A model generated the notes under the pieces. The model did not search any database. It saw nothing but the letters and a program-made list of their open reading frames with translations, and was not told the DNA's origin. The position numbers were made by a program, and so were the translations under genes. This document shows positions 49,776 to 59,872 of a DNA stretch of 64,000 bases, piece after piece (the stretch's first letter is position 1; every line of letters begins with the position of its first letter). The DNA is from Pontibacillus halophilus JSM 076056 = DSM 19796 (lineage in GTDB: Bacteria; Bacillota; Bacilli; Bacillales; BH030062), in contig NZ_AULI01000010.1 in the NCBI RefSeq assembly GCF_000425205.1, positions 1 to 64,000 on the forward strand, written 5' to 3'.

Positions 49776-50465
49776 TTGTTTAGGTTATTGTTGGTTGAGG
49801 ATGATCATTCTTTGTTTACAGAGGTGCAGGAGAGGTTGTCACAATGGAACTATGAGGTGCATGGGGTTCAGGATTTCCATGATGTGATGACGGACTTTAC
49901 CACCGTCAATCCGGATCTTGTCATTATTGATATACAGTTGCCAAAGTTCGATGGGTTTCACTGGTGTCGACTAATTCGGGAGCATTCGAACGTGCCAATT
50001 CTCTTCCTTTCTTCAAGAGACCATCCGACAGATATGGTCATGTCTATGAACCTTGGGGCAGATGATTATATTCAGAAGCCTTTTCATTTTGAGGTGCTCG
50101 TGGCAAAGGTGCAAGCGGTTCTTCGAAGAGCGTACAACTACACGCAGGATACAAATGAGATTAAATCGTGGGCCGGTGCTACGATTGACTGGGATCGAAA
50201 CCGCGTATCGAACGAATACGGTTCGATTGAGCTTACAAAGAATGAGATATTCATCCTCCAACTCCTTGTAGAACAGAAGAACAAAATTGTCAGTCGTGAT
50301 TCCTTGATTAGAAGGTTATGGGAAGATGAGCGGTTCGTAAGTGACAATACACTTACTGTCAATGTAAATCGGTTGAGAAAGAAACTGGGGGACCTGAAGT
50401 TAGGCGAGCAGCTTCAGACAAAGGTCGGACAAGGTTATGTCTTAGTAGAGGGTTCGAACGTATGA
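49776..50465 (+). CDS. bceR: BceR-type response regulator
   Basis: 229 residues from TTG 49776, chosen because GGAGGTG precedes it; the frame is open through the REP copy. Receiver with VEDD (7-10), Asp52 in IIDIQLPKFDGF, FLSSRD and IQKPF; winged helix with ELTKNEIFILQLLVEQKNKIVSR and DNTLTVNVNRLRKKL. BceR-type regulators answer to peptide-antibiotic flux through a BceAB transporter. It overlaps bceS by four bases. A matching operator lies at 51457-51484. Confidence 0.92.
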   Translation: MFRLLLVEDDHSLFTEVQERLSQWNYEVHGVQDFHDVMTDFTTVNPDLVIIDIQLPKFDGFHWCRLIREHSNVPILFLSSRDHPTDMVMSMNLGADDYIQKPFHFEVLVAKVQAVLRRAYNYTQDTNEIKSWAGATIDWDRNRVSNEYGSIELTKNEIFILQLLVEQKNKIVSRDSLIRRLWEDERFVSDNTLTVNVNRLRKKLGDLKLGEQLQTKVGQGYVLVEGSNV

Positions 50466-51466
50466 TTGCTACTTTTCTAAGAGAACGTCTAAGTTGGATT
50501 CTTCTACTAGTGTCCTTTCAATTGCTGGCTATCCTCCTAGCTTTTGTCGACAGCACTGTCCCAATCACAAGTGTGCTTTACTATGTACTGCTCACAAGCA
50601 CCTTGTTTCTTCTATTTCTTGTCATTCGATACATAAACGAAATGCAATTCTACAAGAAATTAAGTATACGTAACCACGATTTCGATATTGGAACAATCCC
50701 AAAGGGTGAAAGTCCCCTTGAAGAGCTTGTCGAGGAACATTTGACTACGCAAGTGGAACAATTGCGACATGAAGCGTTTCGTCATCAACAGCAACTTGAA
50801 GAAGAGCAGGATGAACTCGTAGCGTGGATTCATGAAGTGAAAACTCCCTTGTCCGCAATTCGACTCATTATGGATAAAGTGAATCACGAAGAAACACAAT
50901 CACAGCTGTATTATGAATGGCTTCGAATCCATCACTTACTCGACCAACAGCTCTATCAGAAGCGGCTCCCCTTTATGCAAAATGATTTGTATATGGAGAA
51001 AGTTTCGCTTCGGGAGTTGGTTGTGACTGAACTGCGCTCCCTCCAATCCTGGTGTATGCAGAAAGGGATTGGATTTGAGCTTCAACTACATGGACAACAT
51101 GTGTTGAGTGATGCAAAGTGGCTTGCCTTTATTCTAAGACAACTCCTCACCAATGCGATTAAATACAGTCAGAATCAAGACATTCACCTTACGTCTTATG
51201 AGAAAGATGGTCAAATTGCGCTTTCTATTTCGGACAAAGGGCGCGGTATCGAGAAGCAAGACCTCCCTCGTATCTTTGACAAAGGGTTTACCTCCACATC
51301 TGTACACAATGACCGCTCTTCCACGGGCATGGGGCTCTATTTAGCGAAGCGAATTGCGGACAATCTAAGGATTCGTGTAACCGTAAATTCCATTTATGGG
51401 GAAGGGTCTACCTTCACACTCTTCTTCCCGAATCAGAATGACATAGACCATGTTCGAAGCATGTGA
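50462..51466 (+). CDS. bceS: BceS-type intramembrane-sensing histidine kinase
   Basis: 334 residues. Two closely spaced membrane helices (about 10-30 and 36-57) with almost no outside loop, the mark of intramembrane-sensing kinases that rely on the ABC transporter. H-box AWIHEVKTPLSAIRL (His124), N box RQLLTNAIKYS, SDKGRGI, FDKGFTSTS, STGMGLYLAK. Starts ATGA overlapping bceR. The end of the gene holds half of the BceR operator. Confidence 0.92.
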   Translation: MIATFLRERLSWILLLVSFQLLAILLAFVDSTVPITSVLYYVLLTSTLFLLFLVIRYINEMQFYKKLSIRNHDFDIGTIPKGESPLEELVEEHLTTQVEQLRHEAFRHQQQLEEEQDELVAWIHEVKTPLSAIRLIMDKVNHEETQSQLYYEWLRIHHLLDQQLYQKRLPFMQNDLYMEKVSLRELVVTELRSLQSWCMQKGIGFELQLHGQHVLSDAKWLAFILRQLLTNAIKYSQNQDIHLTSYEKDGQIALSISDKGRGIEKQDLPRIFDKGFTSTSVHNDRSSTGMGLYLAKRIADNLRIRVTVNSIYGEGSTFTLFFPNQNDIDHVRSM

Positions 51467-51484
51467 CAGAAATGTCACGTGCTT
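51457..51484. promoter_or_regulatory. BceR operator in front of bceAB
   Basis: AAGCATGTGAC (51457-51467), spacer AGAAAT, GTCACGTGCTT (51474-51484): an 11-base inverted repeat with one mismatch. It closely follows the recalled B. subtilis bceA site (TGTGAC-N6-GTCACA with AAGC/GCTT flanks). The bceS stop codon lies inside it. A TACAAT (51532-51537) with a poor -35 downstream fits an activator-dependent promoter. Confidence 0.85.
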
Positions 51485-51569
51485 CCTGTATTTTGTTAGG
51501 GAAATCAAACGAATTTCATATCCTCACACCTTACAATAAACGTAACATAACCGTTTAGGAGGTAAATTC

Positions 51570-52331
51570 ATGAGCATCTTACAAGCACAGAAGCTGTACA
51601 AAAGCTATGGAAACAAATTTACGAAGCAAGAAGTGTTACGAGGAATTGACCTTTCCATTGAAGAAGGAGAATTTATAAGCATCATGGGCGCATCAGGTTC
51701 TGGTAAAACAACGCTGTTAAACGTCCTCTCATCTATTGATAAAGTAAGTAGAGGAAGCATTGTGATTAACGGAAAGGAACTCACAACCCAAAAGGAAAAG
51801 CAACTAGCTGAATTTCGAAAGCATCACCTCGGCTTTATCTTCCAAGAGTACAACCTACTCGATACGTTGACCGTGAAAGAGAACATCCTCCTCCCACTGT
51901 CTATTACGAAAGTGAGCAAAAAGGAAGCCAACGAACGCTTCGACACCATTGCAGGAGATTTAGGTATTAAAGAAATTCAACACAAATACCCTAACGAAAT
52001 CTCAGGCGGACAGAAGCAACGAACTTCTTCAGCTAGGGCGTTCATTCATCAGCCAAGCATTATATTTGCAGATGAACCAACCGGAGCTCTTGATTCTAAA
52101 TCCGCTTCTGATTTACTCCATAAATTAAGCGATTTGAACAAGAAGCATCACGCTACGATTGTAATGGTTACACATGACCCGGCTGCGGCGAGCTATAGCA
52201 ATCGCGTTGTCTTCATTCAAGACGGGTCAGTCTATACGCAGCTGAATAAAGGGAACCAGACGAGAAATGCCTTCTTGAAGGATATTATGAGAACTCAAGG
52301 TGTTTTAAGTGGGGTGCAGTATGAGCATTAA
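51570..52331 (+). CDS. bceA: BceA-type ABC transporter ATP-binding protein
   Basis: 253 residues, ATG 51570 behind AGGAGG. Walker [10 protein letters not shown] (39-47), Q-loop [10 protein letters not shown], signature [15 protein letters not shown], Walker [14 protein letters not shown], switch His VTHDP. Works with BceB to free lipid II-cycle targets from antimicrobial peptides such as bacitracin-like compounds; the actual drug range cannot be read from sequence. Overlaps bceB by 11 bases. Confidence 0.94.
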   Translation: MSILQAQKLYKSYGNKFTKQEVLRGIDLSIEEGEFISIMGASGSGKTTLLNVLSSIDKVSRGSIVINGKELTTQKEKQLAEFRKHHLGFIFQEYNLLDTLTVKENILLPLSITKVSKKEANERFDTIAGDLGIKEIQHKYPNEISGGQKQRTSSARAFIHQPSIIFADEPTGALDSKSASDLLHKLSDLNKKHHATIVMVTHDPAAASYSNRVVFIQDGSVYTQLNKGNQTRNAFLKDIMRTQGVLSGVQYEH

Positions 52332-54267
52332 CTCACTTATTCTAAAGAATTTAAGAAAGAATCTTCGTCACTATTACTTATACGTATTTGCACTGATCTT
52401 TAGCGTTGCCCTCTATTTCTCCTTCGTCACACTTCAGTTTGATCCACAGATTGACAGTGAGACTGGGAGCGTTAAAGGAGAAGCTGGCATTCGAGTAGCC
52501 TCTTATCTCCTATTGGCCATTGTTGGTGTTTTCTTGCTCTATGCCAACTCCATTTTCGTTAAGCGGCGAAGTCGAGAAATTGGTCTCTTCCAACTTGTGG
52601 GTATGACGAAAGGACGCGTATTTCGCATTGTTAGCTTCGAGAACTTGATTCTTTACTGTGGTTCCTTCCTCTTAGGAGTAGGAATTGGATTTACGGTTTC
52701 GAAACTTACGAAGATGATTCTGTTCAAAGTGACAGGAGTAAGTGGGATAGCACAGCTCAATTTCTCAGTGGATGCGCTCCTCCAATCCCTACTCGTATTC
52801 GCTGTATTGTATGTTCTTATCAGTATCATGAATGCTGTATTTATAAAGCGCCACAACATCCTCTCCCTCTTTAGAGTGGTCTCCTCGACAGAAACAAAAG
52901 TAGGTCGGATTACAGTATGGGAGATTATTATGGGAGTTCTAGGGTTCTTGCTCATCCTTTCTGGTTATTACGTATCCTCCACCCTGTTTAGTGGGTCTCT
53001 CGGCTCCATAAACACACTCTTTCTTAAGATGATGTACACATTAGCATCTGTTATTGTAGGTACGTATTTCTTCTACAAAGGGTCCGTACGGTTTATTACG
53101 AACTTACTACGGAAGCGTAAGGGTGGATATTTAAATGTGAATGAGGTTCTTTCCCTTTCATCCATTATGTTTCGAATGAAATCAAATGCATTCGTCCTCA
53201 CGATTATTACGACTGTTTCTGCACTTGCAATTGGGTTATTAAGCCTGAGTTATATCTCGTATTATTCGACGGAAACAAATGCAAAGGAACGAATTCCGTT
53301 CGACTTCGCTATGACAACAAATGAAACCACAAATGAATTCAAAGCAGCTCTCGACGAAGAAGGAATTCAATACGAAGAGATTAATAGAGAGATTGTTATG
53401 GCAAATGTGAAGGTAGAGGACATTTTAGCTGAGGATTATGAGGAAGGTTCTTTTAACCCCAATGAGATGACGATCTCAATCATTAGTGAAGCTACCGTAG
53501 ATGGAATCGATGTAGCGGTAGATGAGATGTATTTCTCAGGGTATAGTGACCTGTTAGCCAATGTCATTCGAATGAATGAACAGGGTACAGTCTCCCTACA
53601 AACAAAAGAAGATTCGTACGATATGAGTTATTTGGGGATGAAGGAAGATTCCTATGTGACTTGGACATTTAACATGGGTGGCTTGCCAACAGGAATTGTC
53701 GATGAAGAACAGTTCGCAGCTCTTCAACAAGAGCAAGACCCAACTCTTCAGAAGGAATCATCCTTTCTCGTAGGAATGAATCTCATCCACTCAAACGACA
53801 AGGAGAAGGCTCTATCCCTCTTTAGAGATCTTGGTTACAGGCAGAATGACAACGCCTATTCCCAAGAAGATCATAAACAACTGCTGCGTCAAGCCTTTGG
53901 ACTATCGATGTTTATCGTTGGCTATCTTGGACTCGCCTTTCTCACAACATCAGGCTGCATCCTCTATTTCAAGCAAATGGGTGAAGGTGAAGAAGAACAG
54001 CCAAACTATGTGATTCTAAGGAAACTCGGATACACCCAACGCGATCTCCTACGTGGCATTCGAGGCAAGCAACTATTCAGCTTTGGAATCCCACTGTTGG
54101 TGGGTTTAATTCACAGCTACTTTGCAGTGAAATCAGGATGGTTTTACTTCGGGACGGAGTTATGGGCGCCCATGGTCATCGTGATGATTGTCTACACCCT
54201 ACTCTACTCTGGCTTTGGAGCCTTATCTGTGTTGTACTACAAGAAACTTATACGCCACTCCTTATAA
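52321..54267 (+). CDS. bceB: BceB-type ABC transporter permease
   Basis: 648 residues. Ten membrane helices with a large extracellular domain between helices 7 and 8 (about residues 320-530), the BceB layout. FtsX-like features: [25 protein letters not shown] (about 75-99), and [24 protein letters not shown] near the end. The extracellular domain determines the drug range and senses the peptide for BceS. ATG 52321 lies inside the bceA end. It stops eight bases before a REP-type hairpin. Confidence 0.93.
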   Translation: MSINSLILKNLRKNLRHYYLYVFALIFSVALYFSFVTLQFDPQIDSETGSVKGEAGIRVASYLLLAIVGVFLLYANSIFVKRRSREIGLFQLVGMTKGRVFRIVSFENLILYCGSFLLGVGIGFTVSKLTKMILFKVTGVSGIAQLNFSVDALLQSLLVFAVLYVLISIMNAVFIKRHNILSLFRVVSSTETKVGRITVWEIIMGVLGFLLILSGYYVSSTLFSGSLGSINTLFLKMMYTLASVIVGTYFFYKGSVRFITNLLRKRKGGYLNVNEVLSLSSIMFRMKSNAFVLTIITTVSALAIGLLSLSYISYYSTETNAKERIPFDFAMTTNETTNEFKAALDEEGIQYEEINREIVMANVKVEDILAEDYEEGSFNPNEMTISIISEATVDGIDVAVDEMYFSGYSDLLANVIRMNEQGTVSLQTKEDSYDMSYLGMKEDSYVTWTFNMGGLPTGIVDEEQFAALQQEQDPTLQKESSFLVGMNLIHSNDKEKALSLFRDLGYRQNDNAYSQEDHKQLLRQAFGLSMFIVGYLGLAFLTTSGCILYFKQMGEGEEEQPNYVILRKLGYTQRDLLRGIRGKQLFSFGIPLLVGLIHSYFAVKSGWFYFGTELWAPMVIVMIVYTLLYSGFGALSVLYYKKLIRHSL

Positions 54268-54274
54268 AGAAAAG

Positions 54275-54307
54275 GGACGCGGGGACAGGTTCATTGTCCC
54301 CGCGTCC
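54275..54307. repeat. REP-like palindrome copy C, acting as a bidirectional terminator
   Basis: GGACGCGGGGACA (54275-54287), loop GGTTCAT, TGTCCCCGCGTCC (54295-54307): a perfect 13-base stem between the converging bceB and BCCT genes. TTTATT follows on the + side and TTTTCTTT on the other, so it probably ends both transcripts. Confidence 0.85.
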
Positions 54308-54311
54308 TTTA

Positions 54312-55853
54312 TTACGTGCTCGACACTTTTTCTCTTGCGTTAGCACTTCGTTTCTTAGAATGTGGCTTCTTAGTTTGAGCTAGTTCTCGACTAGCGGCTT
54401 TGTAGAAAGAACCGCACATAAGCAAGACAACAACGGAAAACGGGAGCGCGGATATGATAAGTAAATTCTGTAACCCTTGTGTGCCTCCAAAGTAAACAAT
54501 AATACCTGCCATGGAAGACAGCATAATGCCCCACACAATCTTAACGAAGCTAGAAGGCTCGATGGAACCTGATGAACTTAGCATTCCGAGTACAAACGTC
54601 GCTGAATCTGCAGATGTGATAAAGAAAATAGCAATGACGATAATTGTAATGAAAGACATGATGGTACCGAGAGGATAATATTCAAGCATCCCAAATGTTG
54701 CGGTCTCTAACGCATACTGAGAGATTTGCGCAATTCCGTTTTGTTCTAGGTTTATAGCTGATACTCCGAATACAGCAAAGAAGATAAAGCAAATAATGGA
54801 AGGAACAAGTAAGACGCCTAGCATAAATTCTCTTAACGTACGTCCTCTAGAGATACGAGCTATAAAGATCCCCACAAACGGAGACCACGATATCCACCAT
54901 GCCCAGTAAAAGATTGTCCAACTATTAATCCATGACCGATTCTCTTCGTTAAGAGGTGCAATTCGAAAACTCATATCAAAGAAATTCGTAATATAGTTAC
55001 CTAGCGTATTTGTAAACATATTTAAGATATATAGCGTTGGCCCTGCAATGAATAGCATAATCAACAGAACAAAACCCAATCCCATATTAATGTTGGACAA
55101 GTATTTAATCCCTTTATGTACGCCAGAGTAGGCTGAGATGATGAATAGCACAGTTGAAATGAATAGAACAAGTAATTGTACAGTAAATGTAGCCGGAGTA
55201 TTGAACACGAACGACAAACCTTCGTTTATTTGAGCAGAACCGAAACCGAGTGTTGCAGCGACTCCAAATACAGTTGCTACAATGGCCAATGTATCAATCA
55301 ACTTACCTGGTAGCCCCTGCATGGCCCTCTCCCCAAAAATAGGAGTCAATGTTGCACTTACTAGTCCAGGATAACCCTTATGGAATTTGAAGTAAGCTAA
55401 GACCAGGGCGACAATTCCATATACCGCCCATGCGGAAACTCCCCAATGGAAGAAAGAATACTGCATGGATTCTTTAATCGCCATATCGCTTCCTAACGGC
55501 GCATTAGGCGACTGTTTAAATGCGTGGGATATTGGTTCAGAAGTTGTCCAGAACACCATTCCCATACCCATGCCAGCGCTAAATAACATGGCGAACCAAG
55601 TTGGCAAATTGAATTCGGGACGTTCTCCTTCTTTCCCAAGTCGAATCTTTCCAAAGCGGGAAAACGTAATAAACACGCAAAAGAAAAAGATTAGCACAAA
55701 TAAAATCAAATAATACCAACCAAATTTATCCGATATAAAAGTAGTTGCAGTACTCGACCACGTTTCCAATTGGTTTGGTGCCACGGCTCCAATTAAGACA
55801 AACAAGGCACAGATGGTAACTGAATACCAAAACACAACTGATACATTCCTCAT
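54312..55853 (-). CDS. BCCT-family betaine/choline/carnitine transporter
   Basis: 513 residues, 12 membrane helices. Signature WAWWISWSPFVGIFIARISRGRT, glycine stretch AGMGMGMVFWTTSEP (substrate/Na+ region), and STVLFIISAYSGVHKGIKYLSNIN. The GMGMG form points to glycine-betaine/choline-type compatible solutes. The charged C-terminal tail (KKPHSKKRSANAREK) could be an osmosensing part. ATG 55853 has AGAGGTG upstream. It fits a salt-tolerant host. Confidence 0.93.
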   Translation of the reverse strand: MRNVSVVFWYSVTICALFVLIGAVAPNQLETWSSTATTFISDKFGWYYLILFVLIFFFCVFITFSRFGKIRLGKEGERPEFNLPTWFAMLFSAGMGMGMVFWTTSEPISHAFKQSPNAPLGSDMAIKESMQYSFFHWGVSAWAVYGIVALVLAYFKFHKGYPGLVSATLTPIFGERAMQGLPGKLIDTLAIVATVFGVAATLGFGSAQINEGLSFVFNTPATFTVQLLVLFISTVLFIISAYSGVHKGIKYLSNINMGLGFVLLIMLFIAGPTLYILNMFTNTLGNYITNFFDMSFRIAPLNEENRSWINSWTIFYWAWWISWSPFVGIFIARISRGRTLREFMLGVLLVPSIICFIFFAVFGVSAINLEQNGIAQISQYALETATFGMLEYYPLGTIMSFITIIVIAIFFITSADSATFVLGMLSSSGSIEPSSFVKIVWGIMLSSMAGIIVYFGGTQGLQNLLIISALPFSVVVLLMCGSFYKAASRELAQTKKPHSKKRSANAREKVSST

Positions 55854-56041
55854 CGTTACACCTCTTATGTAAAATTGATTACTTCACTTCCACAACAGCA
55901 AGCAACCTTTTTCTTACATACCACTAATTGGAATAATGTAAACCGATTTCATGAAAACCAATTATTTTCTTATAATATTATTTCCCTACAATTTAAAGGT
56001 AACATCATTCATTTAAAACTATCTCACTATCATAACCAGAA

Positions 56042-56106
56042 GGGACGGAGGGACAGGTTCGTTGTCCCCGCATGAAATGCGGACAATGAACCTGTCCCTC
56101 CGTCCC
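56042..56106. repeat. REP-like doublet, copy D
   Basis: Two units face each other: GGGACGGAGGGACAGGTTCG on the left, ATGCGGACAATGAACCTGTC and CCTCCGTCCC on the right, with the centre GCAT-GAA-ATGC. The arms are about 30 bases with few mismatches. It lies between the BCCT start region and the natK stop, and can end natK. Confidence 0.88.
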
Positions 56107-56109
56107 ACC

Positions 56110-57072
56110 TCATACAACTAACGGTAGCTTAATTTTCAGTGTGAATGTGTTTTGTTTATGGGTGAAATCCAAATGGCCATTGTTCTCTTTAATAAGATCA
56201 GCAATAATAGAAGCGCCTACTCCCCTCCCGCGAGTACCTTTCGTAGAATACCCAGGAGTCTTATAAAGATGGTCTAACACTTCTGCAGGAATGGATTCCG
56301 TGTCATTGGAGACAGTTAGAATCGAGAATGCACTCTTCCGTTGAAGAGAGAGTGTGACTGATGCTGAATTGTCCTTTCTCTTATACGCTTCTGCCGCTTC
56401 AAATGCATTACGAAGGACATTCTCCATAAGTTGGGTGACATGCGTTTGGTCCTGCAGGATGGAGGCTAGTGGATAATGCAATGCTAAAGAAAATGTAAGA
56501 TCAGACGCGTTCGCTCGCCTTTCATAGGTTTGAAGAAGCCCCGCCGTTAGTGCCGTTTCCCCTGACACAGTTCGACTAACATCCTCATAGGATTGACTCA
56601 ACCGCCCTACATACTCGGATGCTTCATTAAATCGCTTCTCCTCCAACAAATGCTCTAAACTAGCGATGTGCTTTACGTAATCATGGCGTTCTTTACGCAG
56701 CTCCCAGAACGTGTGATCTAAATCGTTTAGCTGTCTCTCTAACGAAGCGTGACGGGCTTCCATTACCCGTCGTCTTTCAATGAGGACTTCACTCCATGCA
56801 TACAAACACAAAGAACTCACTATGATAAGCAAATCCATAAGCGTGTGATTGGCCACATATCCGAGAACCCAAACCAGCATTATCCCCCACAGAACGTACG
56901 CGTTCTTTATGTCGACTGGCACCCTTCTAACACGCTTTCGTCTATCTAACAGAAAGGCAACCAGAACGCCTGCCATTCCTCCATATACATACGGGAGCCA
57001 TTGACTTATGTACATCGCTACATGAAGCCCAAGCAATACATTTGGCACCACATGTGTTCTTCTCTCCTTCAT
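56110..57072 (-). CDS. natK: NatK-type sensor histidine kinase (GHKL/Agr type)
   Basis: 320 residues. Three or four short membrane helices in residues 8-95, a coiled-coil (100-135), then DHisKA with ELRKERHDYVKHIASLE and a GHKL ATPase domain with MENVLRNAFEAAE, YKTPGYSTKGTRGRGVGASI. This is the Agr/LytTR-partner kinase form. Followed upstream by natR and divergent from natAB, as in the B. subtilis nat locus. ATG 57072 has a weak site; GTG 57051 behind AAGGAG is an alternative. Confidence 0.85.
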   Translation of the reverse strand: MKERRTHVVPNVLLGLHVAMYISQWLPYVYGGMAGVLVAFLLDRRKRVRRVPVDIKNAYVLWGIMLVWVLGYVANHTLMDLLIIVSSLCLYAWSEVLIERRRVMEARHASLERQLNDLDHTFWELRKERHDYVKHIASLEHLLEEKRFNEASEYVGRLSQSYEDVSRTVSGETALTAGLLQTYERRANASDLTFSLALHYPLASILQDQTHVTQLMENVLRNAFEAAEAYKRKDNSASVTLSLQRKSAFSILTVSNDTESIPAEVLDHLYKTPGYSTKGTRGRGVGASIIADLIKENNGHLDFTHKQNTFTLKIKLPLVV

Positions 57073-57083
57073 TCACTCACAAC

Positions 57084-57785
57084 CTAAAAGTAATAATTTT
57101 GAATATAGTCCAGTTGACTTTTCGTGATTAGCGCTGATTCTTGAATCCCTTCAAAAATGACTGTATAGGAATTCTTCGCATAAAGTGAAAAGCTCTTCAC
57201 GTAATGAATGTTAATAATAAACGACCGATGAGAGCGGATGAAATCTCGTTCTCTCAGTTCCCCTTCCAATTCATTAAGCGTTTGATAGGTCGTTACAGGC
57301 CCTTTAACTGTGTAAATGGTTGAAGACCGTCCTGTTCGTTCAATAAATTGAATTTCTTTCTTTGGAACAATATGAATCTCTGACTTTTGTTTAATGAACA
57401 GATTCCCTTTCATTTCTCCTGACCGATTCTTTTCTCGGTATCGTTCTAGAGATTGGATCAGCCGTTCCTTGCGATAGGGCTTCATAATGTAATCATGAAC
57501 ATTTAGCTCAAAGGCATGAACGGCATACCCACTATGTGCCGTCACAAAGATCACGTGTATGTCTAAAGCATGTGTATGGATAAGATCTGCCAATTCATAA
57601 CCTGACAGTTCGGGCATTTCAATATCAGCAATGAGTAAATCAAGCGGATGTTCTTTCACAAATTCATAGGCTTCCTTCGCTGATGTGCTTGAAAACACAA
57701 TCTCCATATCTTCCTGTTGTTGAATGATACTCAAGACTTTCTCTAAGTCTAGCTCTCGATCATCAACAATGCCTACTGTAATCAA
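57084..57785 (-). CDS. natR: NatR-type LytTR response regulator
   Basis: 233 residues from TTG 57785, behind GGGGAGG; a longer frame upstream lacks a site. Receiver domain with VDDRELD, Asp54 in LIADIEMPELSGYEL, VTAHSGYAVHAFEL and YIMKPY; LytTR DNA-binding domain from ~135 with FIERTGRSSTIYT, FIRSHRSFIINIHYVKS. LytTR regulators bind paired direct repeats in promoters; the 163 bases shared with natA are the likely target. Confidence 0.9.
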   Translation of the reverse strand: MITVGIVDDRELDLEKVLSIIQQQEDMEIVFSSTSAKEAYEFVKEHPLDLLIADIEMPELSGYELADLIHTHALDIHVIFVTAHSGYAVHAFELNVHDYIMKPYRKERLIQSLERYREKNRSGEMKGNLFIKQKSEIHIVPKKEIQFIERTGRSSTIYTVKGPVTTYQTLNELEGELRERDFIRSHRSFIINIHYVKSFSLYAKNSYTVIFEGIQESALITKSQLDYIQNYYF

Positions 57786-57948
57786 GAATGTCTGCCTCCC
57801 CTTCCCCTTCTCTATCGACCATTGTATCATTTTCCCATCGTAGGAAGGACGCTTCACGACATAAAATGGCATTTTTGCGACATGTTAGGTGTAACCTCCT
57901 CCTAATTTCGGTAAGCTTATAGCAGACATAAACGGGAGGGGAATTGCG

Positions 57949-58692
57949 ATGATTGAAATCAATGAAGTAACAAAGACATTTCCACATAAGAAGAAGCCCA
58001 TTACGGCTTTGAACCATGTAAATTTGACGGTTAAAGAAGGTCAGGTTGTTGGGTTACTTGGGGAGAATGGAGCGGGTAAAACGACGCTGTTACGCGCCAT
58101 TGCAACCATGTTAACGCCGACGAGCGGTCAAATTCTCGTAGGAGGTCACGATACCGTTAGACACGCGAGACACGTTAAACAACTCATCGGTGTTCTGTTC
58201 GGCGGTGAGACTGGATTATATGACCGCTTAACCGCAAGAGAGAATTTAACCTACTTCGGAACGCTCTATGGTCTCTCAAAACACGAGACAAAGGTAGCAA
58301 TCGATGAACTGACAACACGCTTCGGAATGAAAGATTACTTAGACCGGCGAGTTGGCAACTTCTCCAAAGGAATGCGTCAGAAGGTCGCCATTGCTCGTAC
58401 GCTCATTCATGACCCTGCTATCATTCTTCTTGATGAGCCAACAACTGGGCTTGATATTACGTCGAGTAACGTATTTAGAGAATTGATTCTTCAATTAAAG
58501 AAGCAGGGAAAGACCTTACTCTTCTCCAGTCACATCATGGAAGAAGTTCAGGCTTTATGCGATTCTGTTGTAATGATGCATAAAGGGCAAGTGGTTTATG
58601 AAGGGCAGCTAGAAGTTCTTTACCATCATGAAGACTCAGAGGATTTAAATTATATCTTTATGTCTAAACTCGCCAGGGGGCATTCAGCATGA
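57949..58692 (+). CDS. natA: NatA-type ABC transporter ATP-binding protein
   Basis: 247 residues, ATG 57949 behind GGGAGGGG. Walker A GENGAGKTT (38-46), FGGETGLYDRLTARENLTYFGTLYG (the NatA-type Q-loop region), signature FSKGMRQKVAIARTL, Walker B IILLDEPTTGLD, switch His SSHIM. NatAB of B. subtilis extrudes Na+; relatives also export peptides. It overlaps natB by four bases. Confidence 0.92.
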   Translation: MIEINEVTKTFPHKKKPITALNHVNLTVKEGQVVGLLGENGAGKTTLLRAIATMLTPTSGQILVGGHDTVRHARHVKQLIGVLFGGETGLYDRLTARENLTYFGTLYGLSKHETKVAIDELTTRFGMKDYLDRRVGNFSKGMRQKVAIARTLIHDPAIILLDEPTTGLDITSSNVFRELILQLKKQGKTLLFSSHIMEEVQALCDSVVMMHKGQVVYEGQLEVLYHHEDSEDLNYIFMSKLARGHSA

Positions 58693-59867
58693 TGTGGCGT
58701 ATGTATGTAAAGGAAATAACAGACGCTTTGAGAGACCGAAGAACACTAGTCTTAACCTTTCTCATCCCTATCTTCACCATGTCTGCACTTGTCCTCTTTT
58801 ATGAAAGTATGATCTCAGACAACTCGGATGAGACGTATCAGGTCGCTGTTCTCAAATCTGAAATGAAAGAGATGGAACAAGTATTTGCAGGGGTTGACCA
58901 AGTTGAGCTTTCGAAAGTTAATGATGTTGGAGACATCCGTACTGGGGTTGAAGAAGGAGAGTATAAGTTAGGCATTATCACTTCCGGCTTCTCTATTGAC
59001 TCACTGGCGGAAGAAGGGATTCAGGAGATTACGTTACACGGAGACTCGACAAGCACGGATACGTCCACACTCATGTCGCTCGTTGAGAATCAGTTCAACG
59101 TATTAGAGCAGCAATACGTCGAAGAACGACTTACGTCAAATGGAGTAAATTCCTCTGTGTTAGAAGCGATTGTAGTGAATGCAGAAAGTGTGGAATATAA
59201 CAGCGACAACTTGACCGCTACATTGATGCTCGCTTACTTGCTGCCAATGCTCGTCTCTATATCGGTTGCGACAGGCGCAATGCCTATATCTGCAGACATT
59301 ATTGCTGGAGAAAAGGAGCGTAAGACGCTAGAAGCTTTACTTATGACGCCTGTCAGTCGTAGTAAAGTGTTAATTTCAAAATGGTTAACCGTTTCTACAA
59401 TCGGCTTTCTAGCTGGCGTTACCTCGCTAACCATCGTTGTGGTAGAAACGTTCTTCTTCACGGACAACTTGCAAGAAGCTTTAACCTTCGAGGATAACCT
59501 TGGCTTCATCATTCTCTCCTTCGTGTTACTAGCCATTGGCTTTGGTATGTTTATTGGTGCGATCTTAATCGTTATCAGCATCCTATCTAAAACGGTTAAA
59601 GAAATGAATAGTTATGCGAGCCCAGTCATTATGATTACCGTTGCGCCTACTTTCTTCCTCATGTCAAGAGGAGCTAATGAAGTTGCAACGATCGACTTTG
59701 TTGTACCATTTATGAGCATCTACATGATCTTGAAAGAGCTACTCTTAGGAATTACAGATTTCACCCACATCGGATTAGCACTCGGAAGTACGTTACTTTA
59801 CGGAATCATCATTATCTTTATTGGTCGTGTGCTGTTCCATAAAGACCGTTGGGTGGTATCGAGTTAG
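58689..59867 (+). CDS. natB: NatB-type ABC transporter permease
   Basis: 392 residues, ATG 58689 overlapping natA (ATGA). ABC-2 type layout: helix 1 (about 20-40), a ~150-residue outer domain (DEVYQ- to SVEYNSDNL), then five or six helices from ~175 with GAMPISADIIAGEKERKTLEALLMTPVSRSK, the hallmark of NatB/CcmB-like exporters. Ends just before REP doublet E. Sodium export fits a salt-tolerant host but is not proven. Confidence 0.9.
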   Translation: MMWRMYVKEITDALRDRRTLVLTFLIPIFTMSALVLFYESMISDNSDETYQVAVLKSEMKEMEQVFAGVDQVELSKVNDVGDIRTGVEEGEYKLGIITSGFSIDSLAEEGIQEITLHGDSTSTDTSTLMSLVENQFNVLEQQYVEERLTSNGVNSSVLEAIVVNAESVEYNSDNLTATLMLAYLLPMLVSISVATGAMPISADIIAGEKERKTLEALLMTPVSRSKVLISKWLTVSTIGFLAGVTSLTIVVVETFFFTDNLQEALTFEDNLGFIILSFVLLAIGFGMFIGAILIVISILSKTVKEMNSYASPVIMITVAPTFFLMSRGANEVATIDFVVPFMSIYMILKELLLGITDFTHIGLALGSTLLYGIIIIFIGRVLFHKDRWVVSS

Positions 59868-59872
59868 AAAGA

